Assembly: GCA_947494975.1 (NCBI GenBank)
Contig: CANLXA010000004.1
Span: forward strand, 405,001 to 469,000
Source: an uncultured Roseicyclus sp.
GTDB taxonomy: Bacteria; Pseudomonadota; Alphaproteobacteria; Rhodobacterales; Rhodobacteraceae
Reading direction: 5' to 3'
Length of the DNA: 64,000 bases
The position numbers and the translations under genes are program-made. Positions 1 to 7,415 of the stretch are shown here, piece after piece. Position 1 is the stretch's first letter. Each line of letters opens with the position of its first letter. The notes beneath the pieces were generated by a model. That model made no database searches, was not told where the DNA came from, and was given only the letters and a program-made list of their open reading frames with translations.

Positions 1-135
1 GACAAGCTTCTGGTGTTGAAGGATGGCATGGTGCAGGCCTTCGGTCCGCGGGATGAGATCCTCGCCAAGGTCCTCACCAACAGCGCCGATGTGCAGCGGG
101 TTGCTCAGGCCCGCGCGGCCGGTGGCCTGACATGA
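1..135 (+). CDS. Type I secretion ABC transporter ATPase/permease, C-terminal fragment
   Basis: The reading frame is open from base 1 and ends in TGA at 133-135, giving the last 44 residues of a protein that starts outside the window. The fragment (DKLLVLKDGMVQAFGPRDEI...) matches the region after the Walker B and H-loop of ABC ATPases, where 'lvLkdG...GprdEvl' is typical of the PrtD/HlyB-like type I secretion family. Its stop overlaps the start of the next gene, an HlyD-family adaptor, by ATGA, which is the usual exporter-adaptor pairing. The substrate and the N-terminal membrane domain cannot be seen. Confidence 0.8.
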   Translation, partial: DKLLVLKDGMVQAFGPRDEILAKVLTNSADVQRVAQARAAGGLT

Positions 136-1436
136 GCGGCGCGCGCCCTTCTTGGTCCGTCGGGGGGCCGCTCACGGTCGGTGTGCTGGCGCTTGTCGTT
201 CTGGTCGTCGGGTTCGGCAGCTGGTCCGTGATGACAACCCTGTCGGGTGCCGTCGTCGCCTCCGGGCAGATCGAGGTGGATCGCAATCGTCAGGCCATTC
301 AGCACCCCGAAGGGGGCGTGGTGGCGGAGTTGCTGGTGGATGAAGGGGATAGTGTCGACGAAGCCGAGGTTCTGGTCCGGCTCGATCCCGCCGAGCTAGC
401 CACGGAATTGACGGTCACGCAGGCCCGGCTTGGCGAAATCCGTGCCCGTCGCGCCCGCCTTGAGGCCGAGCGCGACGGTGCCGATGAAATCGTGTTTCCC
501 GAAACCCTGCTTGCGCTGAGCGAGACCGACCCCGAGGTGGAGGATCTTCTGCGCGGGCAGAACAACCTGTTCGCGGCGCGCGCCGATACGCTGGCGCGTG
601 AAGCCGAGCAATTGGGGGGCCGGATCACGCAGGTCGAGGCGCAGGTGACCGCGCTTCAGGCGCAGGAAGACGCGCTGAGCGAACAGATCGCGCTGGTCGA
701 GGAAGAGCTGGCGCGCCGACAGGACCTGCTCGACAGGGGCTCCGGCACGCGGGAACCGGTGGTGCGATTGCAGCAGGAGCTTGTGCAGCTGCGCGGCGCT
801 GCGGGCGAGGTTGCGGCGGGCCGGGCCGAGGCCGCGGAGCGGATCATCGAAAGCGAATTGGCTATCCTGCAACTAACCACCCAACGCCGCGAGCAGGCCA
901 TCGCCGAATTGCGCGAGATCCGGGTGTCGGAACAGGAGCTGTCGGAGCGCGCGGCGAACCTGTCGCTCCGGATCAGCCGGCTGGAGTTGCGCGCGCCCGT
1001 GGCGGGCCGGATCCACGGGCTGACGATTTTCGGGCCGCGCTCGGTGCTGCGCCCCGCCGATCCGTTCGCCTATATCGTGCCCGATGGCCGCCCGCTGGTG
1101 ATCTCGGTGCGGGTTCCGGCGATCGATATCGATCAGGTGTTTGTGGGGCAGGTCACGTCGCTCCTGTTCCCCGCCTTCGATCAGCGGGAGATGCCCGAGG
1201 TGGTGGGCGAGGTCAGCCAGGTGTCGGCCGACGCCTTCACCGACGAGGTCAACGGCGCCAGCTTCTACCGCGCCGAGATTGTGATGGCCGAGGATCAGGC
1301 CGCGCTTCTGGGCACCCGCGTTCTGGTGCCCGGAATGCCGGTCGATGCGTTCATTCGCACCGAGGACCGCACGCCGCTGACCTACCTGCTTGAGCCGTTC
1401 GCGGCCTATTTCAACCGCGCCTTCCGCGAGTCCTGA
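132..1436 (+). CDS. HlyD-family type I secretion periplasmic adaptor subunit
   Basis: This is a 434-residue membrane fusion protein that would link an inner-membrane ABC exporter to an outer-membrane TolC-like channel. A short cytoplasmic N-terminus is followed by one membrane segment at about residues 14-37 (VGVLALVVLVVGFGSW). Next come a lipoyl-like half motif (SGQIEVDRNRQAIQHPEGG) and a long Glu/Ala/Leu-rich coiled-coil hairpin at about residues 90-290. The second lipoyl half (LRAPVAGRIHGL) and a beta-barrel end complete the fold. Length and order match the PrtE/HlyD family. It is translationally coupled to the upstream ATPase through an ATGA overlap. No outer-membrane factor or RTX substrate is present downstream, so the cargo is unknown. 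Confidence 0.9.
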   Translation: MSGARPSWSVGGPLTVGVLALVVLVVGFGSWSVMTTLSGAVVASGQIEVDRNRQAIQHPEGGVVAELLVDEGDSVDEAEVLVRLDPAELATELTVTQARLGEIRARRARLEAERDGADEIVFPETLLALSETDPEVEDLLRGQNNLFAARADTLAREAEQLGGRITQVEAQVTALQAQEDALSEQIALVEEELARRQDLLDRGSGTREPVVRLQQELVQLRGAAGEVAAGRAEAAERIIESELAILQLTTQRREQAIAELREIRVSEQELSERAANLSLRISRLELRAPVAGRIHGLTIFGPRSVLRPADPFAYIVPDGRPLVISVRVPAIDIDQVFVGQVTSLLFPAFDQREMPEVVGEVSQVSADAFTDEVNGASFYRAEIVMAEDQAALLGTRVLVPGMPVDAFIRTEDRTPLTYLLEPFAAYFNRAFRES

Positions 1437-1506
1437 GCGGGGCTTTCCCTTTGCGCGGACCGCCACTAGGCTCCGCTGCGAAATACAAATCATGGGAGGC
1501 TCGGCT

Positions 1507-1974
1507 ATGGGCGGACAGATCGAAGCGCGGCTGGCGGAACTGGGTGTGACCCTCGGGGAGGCGACGGCGCCCGCGGCCAATTACGTGCCGTTCGTACAGG
1601 TGGGCGAGACGCTGTTCGTTTCTGGGCAGATCTCCATGGAAAACGGCCAGATGATCACCGGCAAGGTCGGCGCCGACATGTCGGTGGAGGATGGGGCCGC
1701 CGCCGCGAAGGTCTGCGCCATCAACCTGCTGGCGCAGGTCAAGGCCGCCTGCGGTGGTGATCTCGACAAGCTGGTGCGTGTGGTGAAGCTGACCGGCTTC
1801 GTGAATTCCACGCCGGATTTCACCGAACAACCCAAAGTCATCAACGGGTGCTCCGACTTTCTGGTCGAGGCGCTGGGAGAGCGCGGGCGGCATTCCCGTT
1901 CGGCGGTCAGTGCGGGCGCGTTGCCGTTCAACGTCGCCGTCGAGATCGAAGGCATCTTCCAGATCGCCCCATGA
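1507..1974 (+). CDS. RidA family protein (YjgF/YER057c/UK114)
   Basis: This is a 155-residue RidA-superfamily protein. Canonical RidA enzymes hydrolyse reactive enamine/imine intermediates made by PLP enzymes. The ORF track begins at 1390, but the GGAGG at 1495-1499 and the family N-terminus favour the ATG at 1507 (MGGQIEARLAELG). Visible family features are the VSGQIS strand, the central NLLAQVKAACGGDLD helix and the C-terminal RSAVSAGALP, which carries the conserved substrate-binding Arg. It belongs to the longer, about 150-residue subgroup common in alphaproteobacteria. Its stop overlaps the next gene by ATGA. Whether it is an active deaminase was not tested. Confidence 0.9.
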   Translation: MGGQIEARLAELGVTLGEATAPAANYVPFVQVGETLFVSGQISMENGQMITGKVGADMSVEDGAAAAKVCAINLLAQVKAACGGDLDKLVRVVKLTGFVNSTPDFTEQPKVINGCSDFLVEALGERGRHSRSAVSAGALPFNVAVEIEGIFQIAP

Positions 1975-2735
1975 CCCCGCCCCTGCCACCGCAATTCCTT
2001 GGCCGTCCGCTGGCCCATCGCGGCCTTCATGATCGCGCCAGGGGTGTGATCGAGAACAGCGCGGGCGCGGTGCGCGCCGCCGTGGCGGCGGGCTACGGGA
2101 TCGAGATCGATGTGCAGTTGGCCTCGGACGGCGCGGCGATGGTGTTTCACGATGATCGGCTGGACCGGCTCACGGCCCAAAGCGGCCCGATCCGGGGCTG
2201 GGCGTCGCGCGATCTGGCGAAGGTGCAGCTGACCGGATCGGATGAGACCGTGCCGACCCTGCCCGAGGTGCTGGAGATCGTGGCGGGCGCGGTCCCGCTG
2301 CTGATCGAGTTGAAGGACCAATCGGGCGGCACCGGCTCGGCCCCCGATGATCTGGAACGCGCCGTTGCGGCGGCGCTCAAGGGCTATGACGGCCCCGTCG
2401 CCGTGATGTCCTTCAACCCCCACATGGTCGCCAATCTGCAAAAGCGCGCGCCCCGTGTGCCACGCGGCATCACGACCGATGGCTACAACGAAAAGGAATG
2501 GCCCGACCTGTCGTCGGACAGCCTCCATTTCCTGCGCGAGATCGGGGCGTTCGACGCCGTGGGCGCCAGTTTCATCAGCCACGATTGGCACGATCTGACC
2601 GCCCCTCGGGTGACGGATCTGAAGGCCAGGGGCGTGCCGATCCTGTGCTGGACCGTCAAAAGCGCCGAGGATGAGGCGGTCGCCCGCCGCGTCGCCGACA
2701 ACATCACCTTCGAGGGCTATACGCCCGCCGATTGA
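1971..2735 (+). CDS. Glycerophosphodiester phosphodiesterase
   Basis: This is a 254-residue GDPD-family enzyme that hydrolyses glycerophosphodiesters to glycerol-3-phosphate and an alcohol. The N-terminal AHRGLHD contains the catalytic His and Arg. EIDVQLASDGAAMVFHDD contains the metal-binding Glu-x-Asp and the second catalytic His. LLIELK and the C-terminal PILCWTVKSAEDE are further family blocks. There is no signal peptide, so it is probably cytoplasmic, like UgpQ. The start was set at the ATG overlapping the RidA stop, because the track's upstream extension only reads the RidA gene in another frame. No ugp transporter is nearby. Confidence 0.92.
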   Translation: MTPPLPPQFLGRPLAHRGLHDRARGVIENSAGAVRAAVAAGYGIEIDVQLASDGAAMVFHDDRLDRLTAQSGPIRGWASRDLAKVQLTGSDETVPTLPEVLEIVAGAVPLLIELKDQSGGTGSAPDDLERAVAAALKGYDGPVAVMSFNPHMVANLQKRAPRVPRGITTDGYNEKEWPDLSSDSLHFLREIGAFDAVGASFISHDWHDLTAPRVTDLKARGVPILCWTVKSAEDEAVARRVADNITFEGYTPAD

Positions 2736-2786
2736 CCGCCGCGTGATGCGCCCCATCTATGGCTCACACCCCCTGCGGAGATCCCG

Positions 2787-3974
2787 ATGGACGGCGAAGC
2801 CCAGATCAGCATCGATGTTCTGACCAGCCTGTCGCAGATCGAGGCGGCGGAGTGGGATTCCTGTGCCTGCCCCGAAGGCGAAACCGGCCGCCCGCGCGAT
2901 CCGTTCACCACGCACCGGTTTTTGCACGCCCTGGAGGCGTCCGGCTCCGTGGGCCCCGGCACCGGCTGGCAACCGCGCTATCTGGTGGCGCGCCACGAGG
3001 ATCAGGCCGTCGCCTGCGCGCCGCTTTACGCCAAGGGCCACAGCCAGGGCGAGTACATCTTCGATCACAATTGGGCCCATGCCTACGAAAACGCAGGCGG
3101 CGAGTATTACCCGAAATTGCAGCTCGCCGTGCCCTTCACCCCCGCCACGGGCCGCCGGTTCCTGACCCGCCCCGGATGGGACTCGACGGGCATCGCGGCG
3201 CTTCTGCAAGGTTCCGTTCAACTGGCGGTCGACAACGAATTATCCTCCCTCCACGTCACCTTCTGCACCGAGGATGAGGCGATTGCCGGGGAGAAGATCG
3301 GCCTGATGCGGCGCTGGTCCCAGCAATTCCATTGGCAGAACGACGATTACGCCGATTTCGACGCGTTCCTCGCCACGCTCTCCAGCCGCAAGCGCAAGAA
3401 TATCCGCAAGGAACGCGCGCGGGCGCAGGCCTTCGGTGGCAATATCGTCAGCCTCAGCGGCGACGCGATCCAACCGGAACACTGGGACGCCTTCTGGCAC
3501 TTCTATCAGGATACCGGTGCGCGAAAATGGGGCACGCCGTACCTGACGCGCGCCTTCTTCGACATCGCGCAGGACATGCTGGCCGATGACATGCTGCTCT
3601 GCCTCGCGATCCGCGACGGGCATCCTGTCGCCGGGGCCCTAAACTTCATCGGCGCCGAGACGCTCTACGGGCGCTACTGGGGCTGCGTGGAAGATCACCC
3701 CTGCCTGCATTTCGAGCTGTGTTACTATCAGGCCATCGACTTCGCGATTGCCAATGGCATGGCGCGGGTGGAAGCCGGTGCGCAGGGCGGCCACAAGCTC
3801 GCCCGCGGCTACATGCCGGTGACAACCCATTCGCTCCACTGGGTGCGGGATGCAGGCTTTGCCGAGGCGATTGGCCGGTATCTTCAGGCCGAACGCGCCG
3901 CGGTGGATGAAGAGATCGAAGTGCTGACGAAATACGGCCCCTTCAAGCGGGCCCATGTGGAGGAACAGGAATGA
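2787..3974 (+). CDS. FemAB-like GNAT acyltransferase (DUF482/peptidogalycan family)
   Basis: This 395-residue protein belongs to the GNAT/FemAB-like 'peptidogalycan biosynthesis' family (DUF482). Members resemble aminoacyl or acyl transferases, but most lack a proven substrate. Recognisable blocks are the early [41 protein letters not shown], the central [12 protein letters not shown] and the C-terminal [19 protein letters not shown]. The start at ATG 2787 follows a GGAG and gives the family N-terminus. Its stop overlaps the start of the pterin dehydratase gene by 4 nt, so the two are probably co-translated. That is a positional link with no clear functional logic. Confidence 0.85.
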   Translation: MDGEAQISIDVLTSLSQIEAAEWDSCACPEGETGRPRDPFTTHRFLHALEASGSVGPGTGWQPRYLVARHEDQAVACAPLYAKGHSQGEYIFDHNWAHAYENAGGEYYPKLQLAVPFTPATGRRFLTRPGWDSTGIAALLQGSVQLAVDNELSSLHVTFCTEDEAIAGEKIGLMRRWSQQFHWQNDDYADFDAFLATLSSRKRKNIRKERARAQAFGGNIVSLSGDAIQPEHWDAFWHFYQDTGARKWGTPYLTRAFFDIAQDMLADDMLLCLAIRDGHPVAGALNFIGAETLYGRYWGCVEDHPCLHFELCYYQAIDFAIANGMARVEAGAQGGHKLARGYMPVTTHSLHWVRDAGFAEAIGRYLQAERAAVDEEIEVLTKYGPFKRAHVEEQE

Positions 3975-4273
3975 CAAAGCCCGTGAAACTGGAGGGTGAT
4001 GACCGTGACAAGGCCCTGGCCGCCTTGGCCGATCACGGCTGGAGCATCGCCGATGGGCGCGATGCCATCTCCAAAACCTTCGCCTTCTCGGATTTCAACG
4101 AAGCCTTCGGCTGGATGACCCGCGTGGCGCTGGTGGCCGAGCACATGAACCATCATCCGGAATGGTCGAATGTCTACAAGACGGTGGAGGTCACGCTCAG
4201 CACCCACGATGTGGGCGGGCTGTCGCAGCTTGATGTGGCCATGGCCTCGAAGATGGACCGCCTGGCGGGCTGA
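3971..4273 (+). CDS. phhB: 4a-hydroxytetrahydrobiopterin dehydratase (pterin-4a-carbinolamine dehydratase)
   Basis: This 100-residue protein dehydrates 4a-hydroxytetrahydropterin, which recycles the cofactor of aromatic amino-acid hydroxylases. The catalytic block [21 protein letters not shown] carries the paired His residues of the family, and the length is normal. It overlaps the upstream acyltransferase gene by ATGA. No phenylalanine hydroxylase (phhA) gene is in the window. Many alphaproteobacteria carry a stand-alone copy that may act in molybdopterin or other pterin metabolism, so the physiological partner is open. Confidence 0.92.
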   Translation: MTKPVKLEGDDRDKALAALADHGWSIADGRDAISKTFAFSDFNEAFGWMTRVALVAEHMNHHPEWSNVYKTVEVTLSTHDVGGLSQLDVAMASKMDRLAG

Positions 4274-4274
4274 C

Positions 4275-4310
4275 AAAAAAGGCGCGCCGCCCGATCCCGG
4301 GCCACGCGCC
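4275..4310 (-). terminator. Rho-independent terminator of the peroxiredoxin gene
   Basis: On the minus strand the sequence reads GGCGCG, a GC-rich inner stem, CGCGCC and then TTTTTT. It lies just after the stop of the peroxiredoxin gene. The plus-strand gene converging from the left ends at 4273, so the hairpin may limit read-through from both sides, but only the minus strand has the T tract. Confidence 0.75.
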
Positions 4311-4330
4311 GATAAATTCACGCGTTCGGT

Positions 4331-4819
4331 TCAGATCGCTGCCACCAGCGTCTCACCCGCGGAGACTTCACACACGCCGGGGCCTTCCTCGACATTGAGG
4401 ACCTTCACAACACCGTCTTCCGCATACATCGCGTAGCGGCGCGAGCGGTCGTAGAAGCCCACGGGTTCCGCCGTCCAGTTCATACCGATGGCCTTGGTGA
4501 ATTCCGCCGATGCGTCACCCAGAAGCGTGATGCCCGCATTCTTGCCGCCCGTTGCGTCGCCCCAGGCGTCCATCACGAACGGATCGTTCACCGACACGCA
4601 GATCACCTCGTCCACGCCTTTGGCGTCGAACTCGTCCTTGGTGCGGATGAAACTGGGCATATGGGCGGAGGTGCAGGTGCCGGTATAGGCGCCCGGCAGC
4701 CCGAAGATCACAACCTTGCGGCCCTTGGTCAGGCTCGCCATCTCGACTTGCTCGGGGCCGTCCGCGCCGATCCGAAGCAGCGTTGCATTGGGCAATGTGT
4801 CGCCTGTGGAAAGTGTCAT
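4331..4819 (-). CDS. Peroxiredoxin (Prx5/AhpE-like, redoxin domain)
   Basis: This 162-residue thiol peroxidase of the Prx5 type reduces H2O2 and alkyl or acyl hydroperoxides. The peroxidatic Cys sits in LPGAYTGTCTSAHMPSF, followed by the DEVICVSVNDPFVMDAW block that marks the Prx5 group. The track ORF extends to 4987, but MTLSTGDTLPNATL is the family N-terminus, so the start was set at 4819. It faces the divergent flavoprotein gene at 4899 across about 80 bp. No glutaredoxin domain is fused to it, so the reductant (glutathione/Grx or thioredoxin) cannot be told from the sequence. Confidence 0.92.
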   Translation of the reverse strand: MTLSTGDTLPNATLLRIGADGPEQVEMASLTKGRKVVIFGLPGAYTGTCTSAHMPSFIRTKDEFDAKGVDEVICVSVNDPFVMDAWGDATGGKNAGITLLGDASAEFTKAIGMNWTAEPVGFYDRSRRYAMYAEDGVVKVLNVEEGPGVCEVSAGETLVAAI

Positions 4820-4898
4820 CAATCTCGCTCCTGCGCTTGTCCTGTCATTGACCTCGCATATAGGGTCCGCCGCGATAAGGCCAAGCAGGAAGAACATC

Positions 4899-6107
4899 AT
4901 GGATCGGATCGTTGTTGTCGGCGCCGGGCAGGCCGGCGCGTCTTGTGTGGCCAAGGTGCGGGCCGAAGGATTCGGGGGCGCGATCACCCTGATCGGGGAA
5001 GAACCCGTGCCGCCATATCAGCGCCCGCCTTTGTCCAAGGCCTATCTGCTGGGGGATATGGCGCTGGAGCGCCTCTTTCTGCGGCCCGAGGCCTGGTATG
5101 CCGAACATGATGTGGATCTGCGTCTGGGCCAGCCGGTGACGGATGTCGATGCCGCCGCCAGAACGGTGACGCTGGGTGATGATGTCCTGCCCTATGACGC
5201 GCTGGTGCTGGCCACCGGCTCCACGCCGCGACGCCTGCCCGATACGATCGGCGGCGATCTGCGCGGCGTTCACGTGGTGCGGACGCTGGCCGATGTCGAC
5301 GCGATGGAGCCGGGCATGATCGAGGATCGCCGCGCGCTGATCGTGGGCGGTGGTTATATCGGCCTGGAGGCGGCGGCCGTTGCCCGCAAACGCGGGATGG
5401 ATGTGACGCTGATTGAGGCCGCCCCGCGCATCCTGGGCCGTGTCGCCGCGCCCGAGACGGCGGATTACATGCGCGCGCTGCACCAGTCCCATGGGGTCAA
5501 GATCCTGGAAGGCGTAGGACTCACCTGCCTGAACGGTGTCGATGGGCGCGTGGTGGGCGCGATCCTGGCGAACGGGGAAGAGCACCCCTATGACATCGTG
5601 ATCGTCGGCATCGGGATCACCCCCAATGACGCGCTGGCGCGGATGGCGGGTGTCACCCTCGACAATGGCATCGCCACCGATCTTCTGGGCCGCACCAGCG
5701 ATCCGCATATCTGGGCCGCCGGCGATTGTGCCTCGCTGCCGTTCCGGGGGGAGCGGATCCGGCTGGAAAGCGTTCAGAACGCCATTGATCAGGCCGAGGC
5801 AGTGGCGAAGAACATCCTTGGCGCCGGGCAGGATTACGTGCCGAGGCCCTGGTTCTGGTCCGATCAATATGACCTCAAGTTGCAGATTGCGGGTTTGAAC
5901 ACCGGTTATGACAAGGTCGCCGTCCGCGATGGCGGCGCGGCGCGGTCGCATTGGTATTACGCGGCCGATACGCTTCTGGCGGTCGATGCGATGAACGACC
6001 CGCGCGGCTACATGATCGGCAAGCGGATGATCGAGGCGGGCAAGTCGCCGCCGCCCGACGTGGTGGCCGACCCCGAAAGCGATCTGAAGGCGCTCCTGAA
6101 AGCATGA
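4899..6107 (+). CDS. FAD-dependent ferredoxin/rubredoxin reductase-like oxidoreductase
   Basis: This 402-residue flavoprotein resembles rhodocoxin/putidaredoxin reductases (ThcD/CamA type), which pass electrons from NAD(P)H to a small iron-sulfur protein. The N-terminal FAD Rossmann motif is VVGAGQAGASCVAKVR, followed by PPYQRPPLSKAYL. The NAD(P)H site is IVGGGYIGLEAAAVARKRG, and the second FAD contact is HIWAAGDCASLPF. The C-terminal reductase domain ends near KALLKA. Start ATG 4899 follows an AGGA. The track's longer ORF has no family match at its N-terminus. No ferredoxin or P450 gene is adjacent, so its partner is elsewhere. It overlaps rsmD by ATGA. Confidence 0.9.
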   Translation: MDRIVVVGAGQAGASCVAKVRAEGFGGAITLIGEEPVPPYQRPPLSKAYLLGDMALERLFLRPEAWYAEHDVDLRLGQPVTDVDAAARTVTLGDDVLPYDALVLATGSTPRRLPDTIGGDLRGVHVVRTLADVDAMEPGMIEDRRALIVGGGYIGLEAAAVARKRGMDVTLIEAAPRILGRVAAPETADYMRALHQSHGVKILEGVGLTCLNGVDGRVVGAILANGEEHPYDIVIVGIGITPNDALARMAGVTLDNGIATDLLGRTSDPHIWAAGDCASLPFRGERIRLESVQNAIDQAEAVAKNILGAGQDYVPRPWFWSDQYDLKLQIAGLNTGYDKVAVRDGGAARSHWYYAADTLLAVDAMNDPRGYMIGKRMIEAGKSPPPDVVADPESDLKALLKA

Positions 6108-6661
6108 GGATCGTCGGTGGCCGTCTGCGCGGCAAGAAGCTGGCCGATCTGGGGGAGGGCGATGCCGCCGCCCATCTGCGTCCCACAACCGACCGCGTGC
6201 GCGAAAGCCTGTTCAATCTGCTGACCAATGGTCGCAACGGCGATCTGGTCACCGGCACCCGTGTGCTCGACCTCTTCGCGGGCACCGGCGCGTTGGGGTT
6301 GGAGGCGCTCAGCCGTGGCGCGATCCACGCCACCTTCGTCGATAATGGCAACGCCGCCCGGGCGCTCCTGCGCGAGAATATCGCGGCCTGTTCCGCGCAA
6401 GGCCTCACCAAGGTGTTCCGCAAGGACGCGGCGCAGATCGGCCCGGCGAAATCCCCCGTCGATCTGGTGTTTCTCGACCCGCCCTATGGCAAGGGCCTCG
6501 GCGAGACGGCCCTCGACGCGCTGCTGCAAAACGGCTGGCTCGCCCCCGGAGCCACCGTGGTCTGGGAGGAGACCAGCCCCCCGATCATCCCCGTGCCGTT
6601 CGAGACGCTGGATCACCGCAGCTACGGCCAAACCACCATCACATTGCTGAGACACCCATGA
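6104..6661 (+). CDS. rsmD: 16S rRNA (guanine(966)-N2)-methyltransferase
   Basis: This 185-residue SAM-dependent enzyme methylates G966 of 16S rRNA. The start MRIVGGRLRGKKL is the family N-terminus and overlaps the upstream stop by ATGA. RPTTDRVRESLFNLL is the second conserved block. VLDLFAGTGALGLEALSRG is the SAM motif I, and VFLDPPYGKG is the catalytic (D/N)PP(Y/F) motif IV. The length agrees with the E. coli enzyme. It also overlaps the next gene by 4 nt, so flavoprotein, rsmD and HAD gene form one translational run. Confidence 0.95.
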   Translation: MRIVGGRLRGKKLADLGEGDAAAHLRPTTDRVRESLFNLLTNGRNGDLVTGTRVLDLFAGTGALGLEALSRGAIHATFVDNGNAARALLRENIAACSAQGLTKVFRKDAAQIGPAKSPVDLVFLDPPYGKGLGETALDALLQNGWLAPGATVVWEETSPPIIPVPFETLDHRSYGQTTITLLRHP

Positions 6662-7308
6662 TCCCCGATCTTGTCATCTTCGATTGCGACGGCGTGCTGG
6701 TGGATTCCGAGCCGATCTCCAACCGGGCCCTGGTGGCCAACCTGTCCCGCCACGGCCTGTCGCTCAGCGTCGACGCCGCCATGAACCACTTCATCGGCGG
6801 TTCGATGGACACCGTGGCCCGCAAGGCCCGCGATCTGGGGGCGATCCTCCCCGACGGGTGGATCGAGGACATGTACGGGGACATGTATGCCGCCCTCCGG
6901 CAGGGGGTGGAGCCGATCCCCGGCGTGATTGCCGTGCTGGATCGCCTCGACAGCGCGGGCCTGCCCTATTGCGTCGCCTCCAACGGCTCGGACGAGAAGA
7001 TGGATATCACCTTTGGCGCAACCGGCCTGATGGACCGGTTCGCGGGCAAACGCTTCTCCGCCCATGCGCTCGGCGTGTCCAAACCCGACCCGGAGCTGTT
7101 CCTGATCGCGGCCCGGCATTTCGGCGTCGATCCCGCCCGCGCCGTGGTGATCGAAGACAGCCTCTCGGGCGCCTTGGCCGCGCAGCGCGCCGGAATGCCA
7201 TGCTTTGGCTACGCGCCCGAAGGTCACGGCGCGACGCTTGCGGATGTGGAGGCGAGGATATTCACAGATATGGCCGATCTGCCCGGCCTGCTGCGCCTGC
7301 CGGATTAA
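6658..7308 (+). CDS. HAD-superfamily hydrolase (beta-phosphoglucomutase/phosphatase-like)
   Basis: This is a 216-residue HAD phosphatase of the subfamily IA type. FDCDGVLVDSEPISNRAL is motif I with the nucleophile Asp and the +2 Asp. CVASNGSDEKM is motif II. LGVSKPDPELFL gives the motif III Lys, and VVIEDSLSGALAAQRAGM is motif IV. A helical cap lies between residues 15 and 80. The family includes phosphoglycolate, beta-phosphoglucose and sugar-phosphate phosphatases, and the sequence alone does not fix the substrate. It overlaps rsmD by 4 nt. Confidence 0.9.
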   Translation: MIPDLVIFDCDGVLVDSEPISNRALVANLSRHGLSLSVDAAMNHFIGGSMDTVARKARDLGAILPDGWIEDMYGDMYAALRQGVEPIPGVIAVLDRLDSAGLPYCVASNGSDEKMDITFGATGLMDRFAGKRFSAHALGVSKPDPELFLIAARHFGVDPARAVVIEDSLSGALAAQRAGMPCFGYAPEGHGATLADVEARIFTDMADLPGLLRLPD

Positions 7309-7309
7309 T

Positions 7310-7340
7310 CCACAGAAACCACATCCTGTGGGTCTTGTTT
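7310..7340 (+). terminator. Possible terminator after the HAD gene
   Basis: CCACAG pairs with CTGTGG across a 10-nt loop and is followed by a T-rich stretch (TCTTGTTT). It lies directly after the stop codon of the HAD hydrolase and before recQ. The stem is short, so support is moderate. Confidence 0.45.
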
Positions 7341-7415
7341 ACCGAATCTCAATATGGGACGGTCTCAAGATAACGAGCAATTCTAAACAAACCTGACAGG
7401 CTGCCCCCGAACACG

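Noticed and set aside
4845-6188. 447-residue minus-strand ORF over the flavoprotein gene
   Set aside because: It is antisense to a gene with clear FAD and NAD(P)H motifs. No recognisable protein signature was found.
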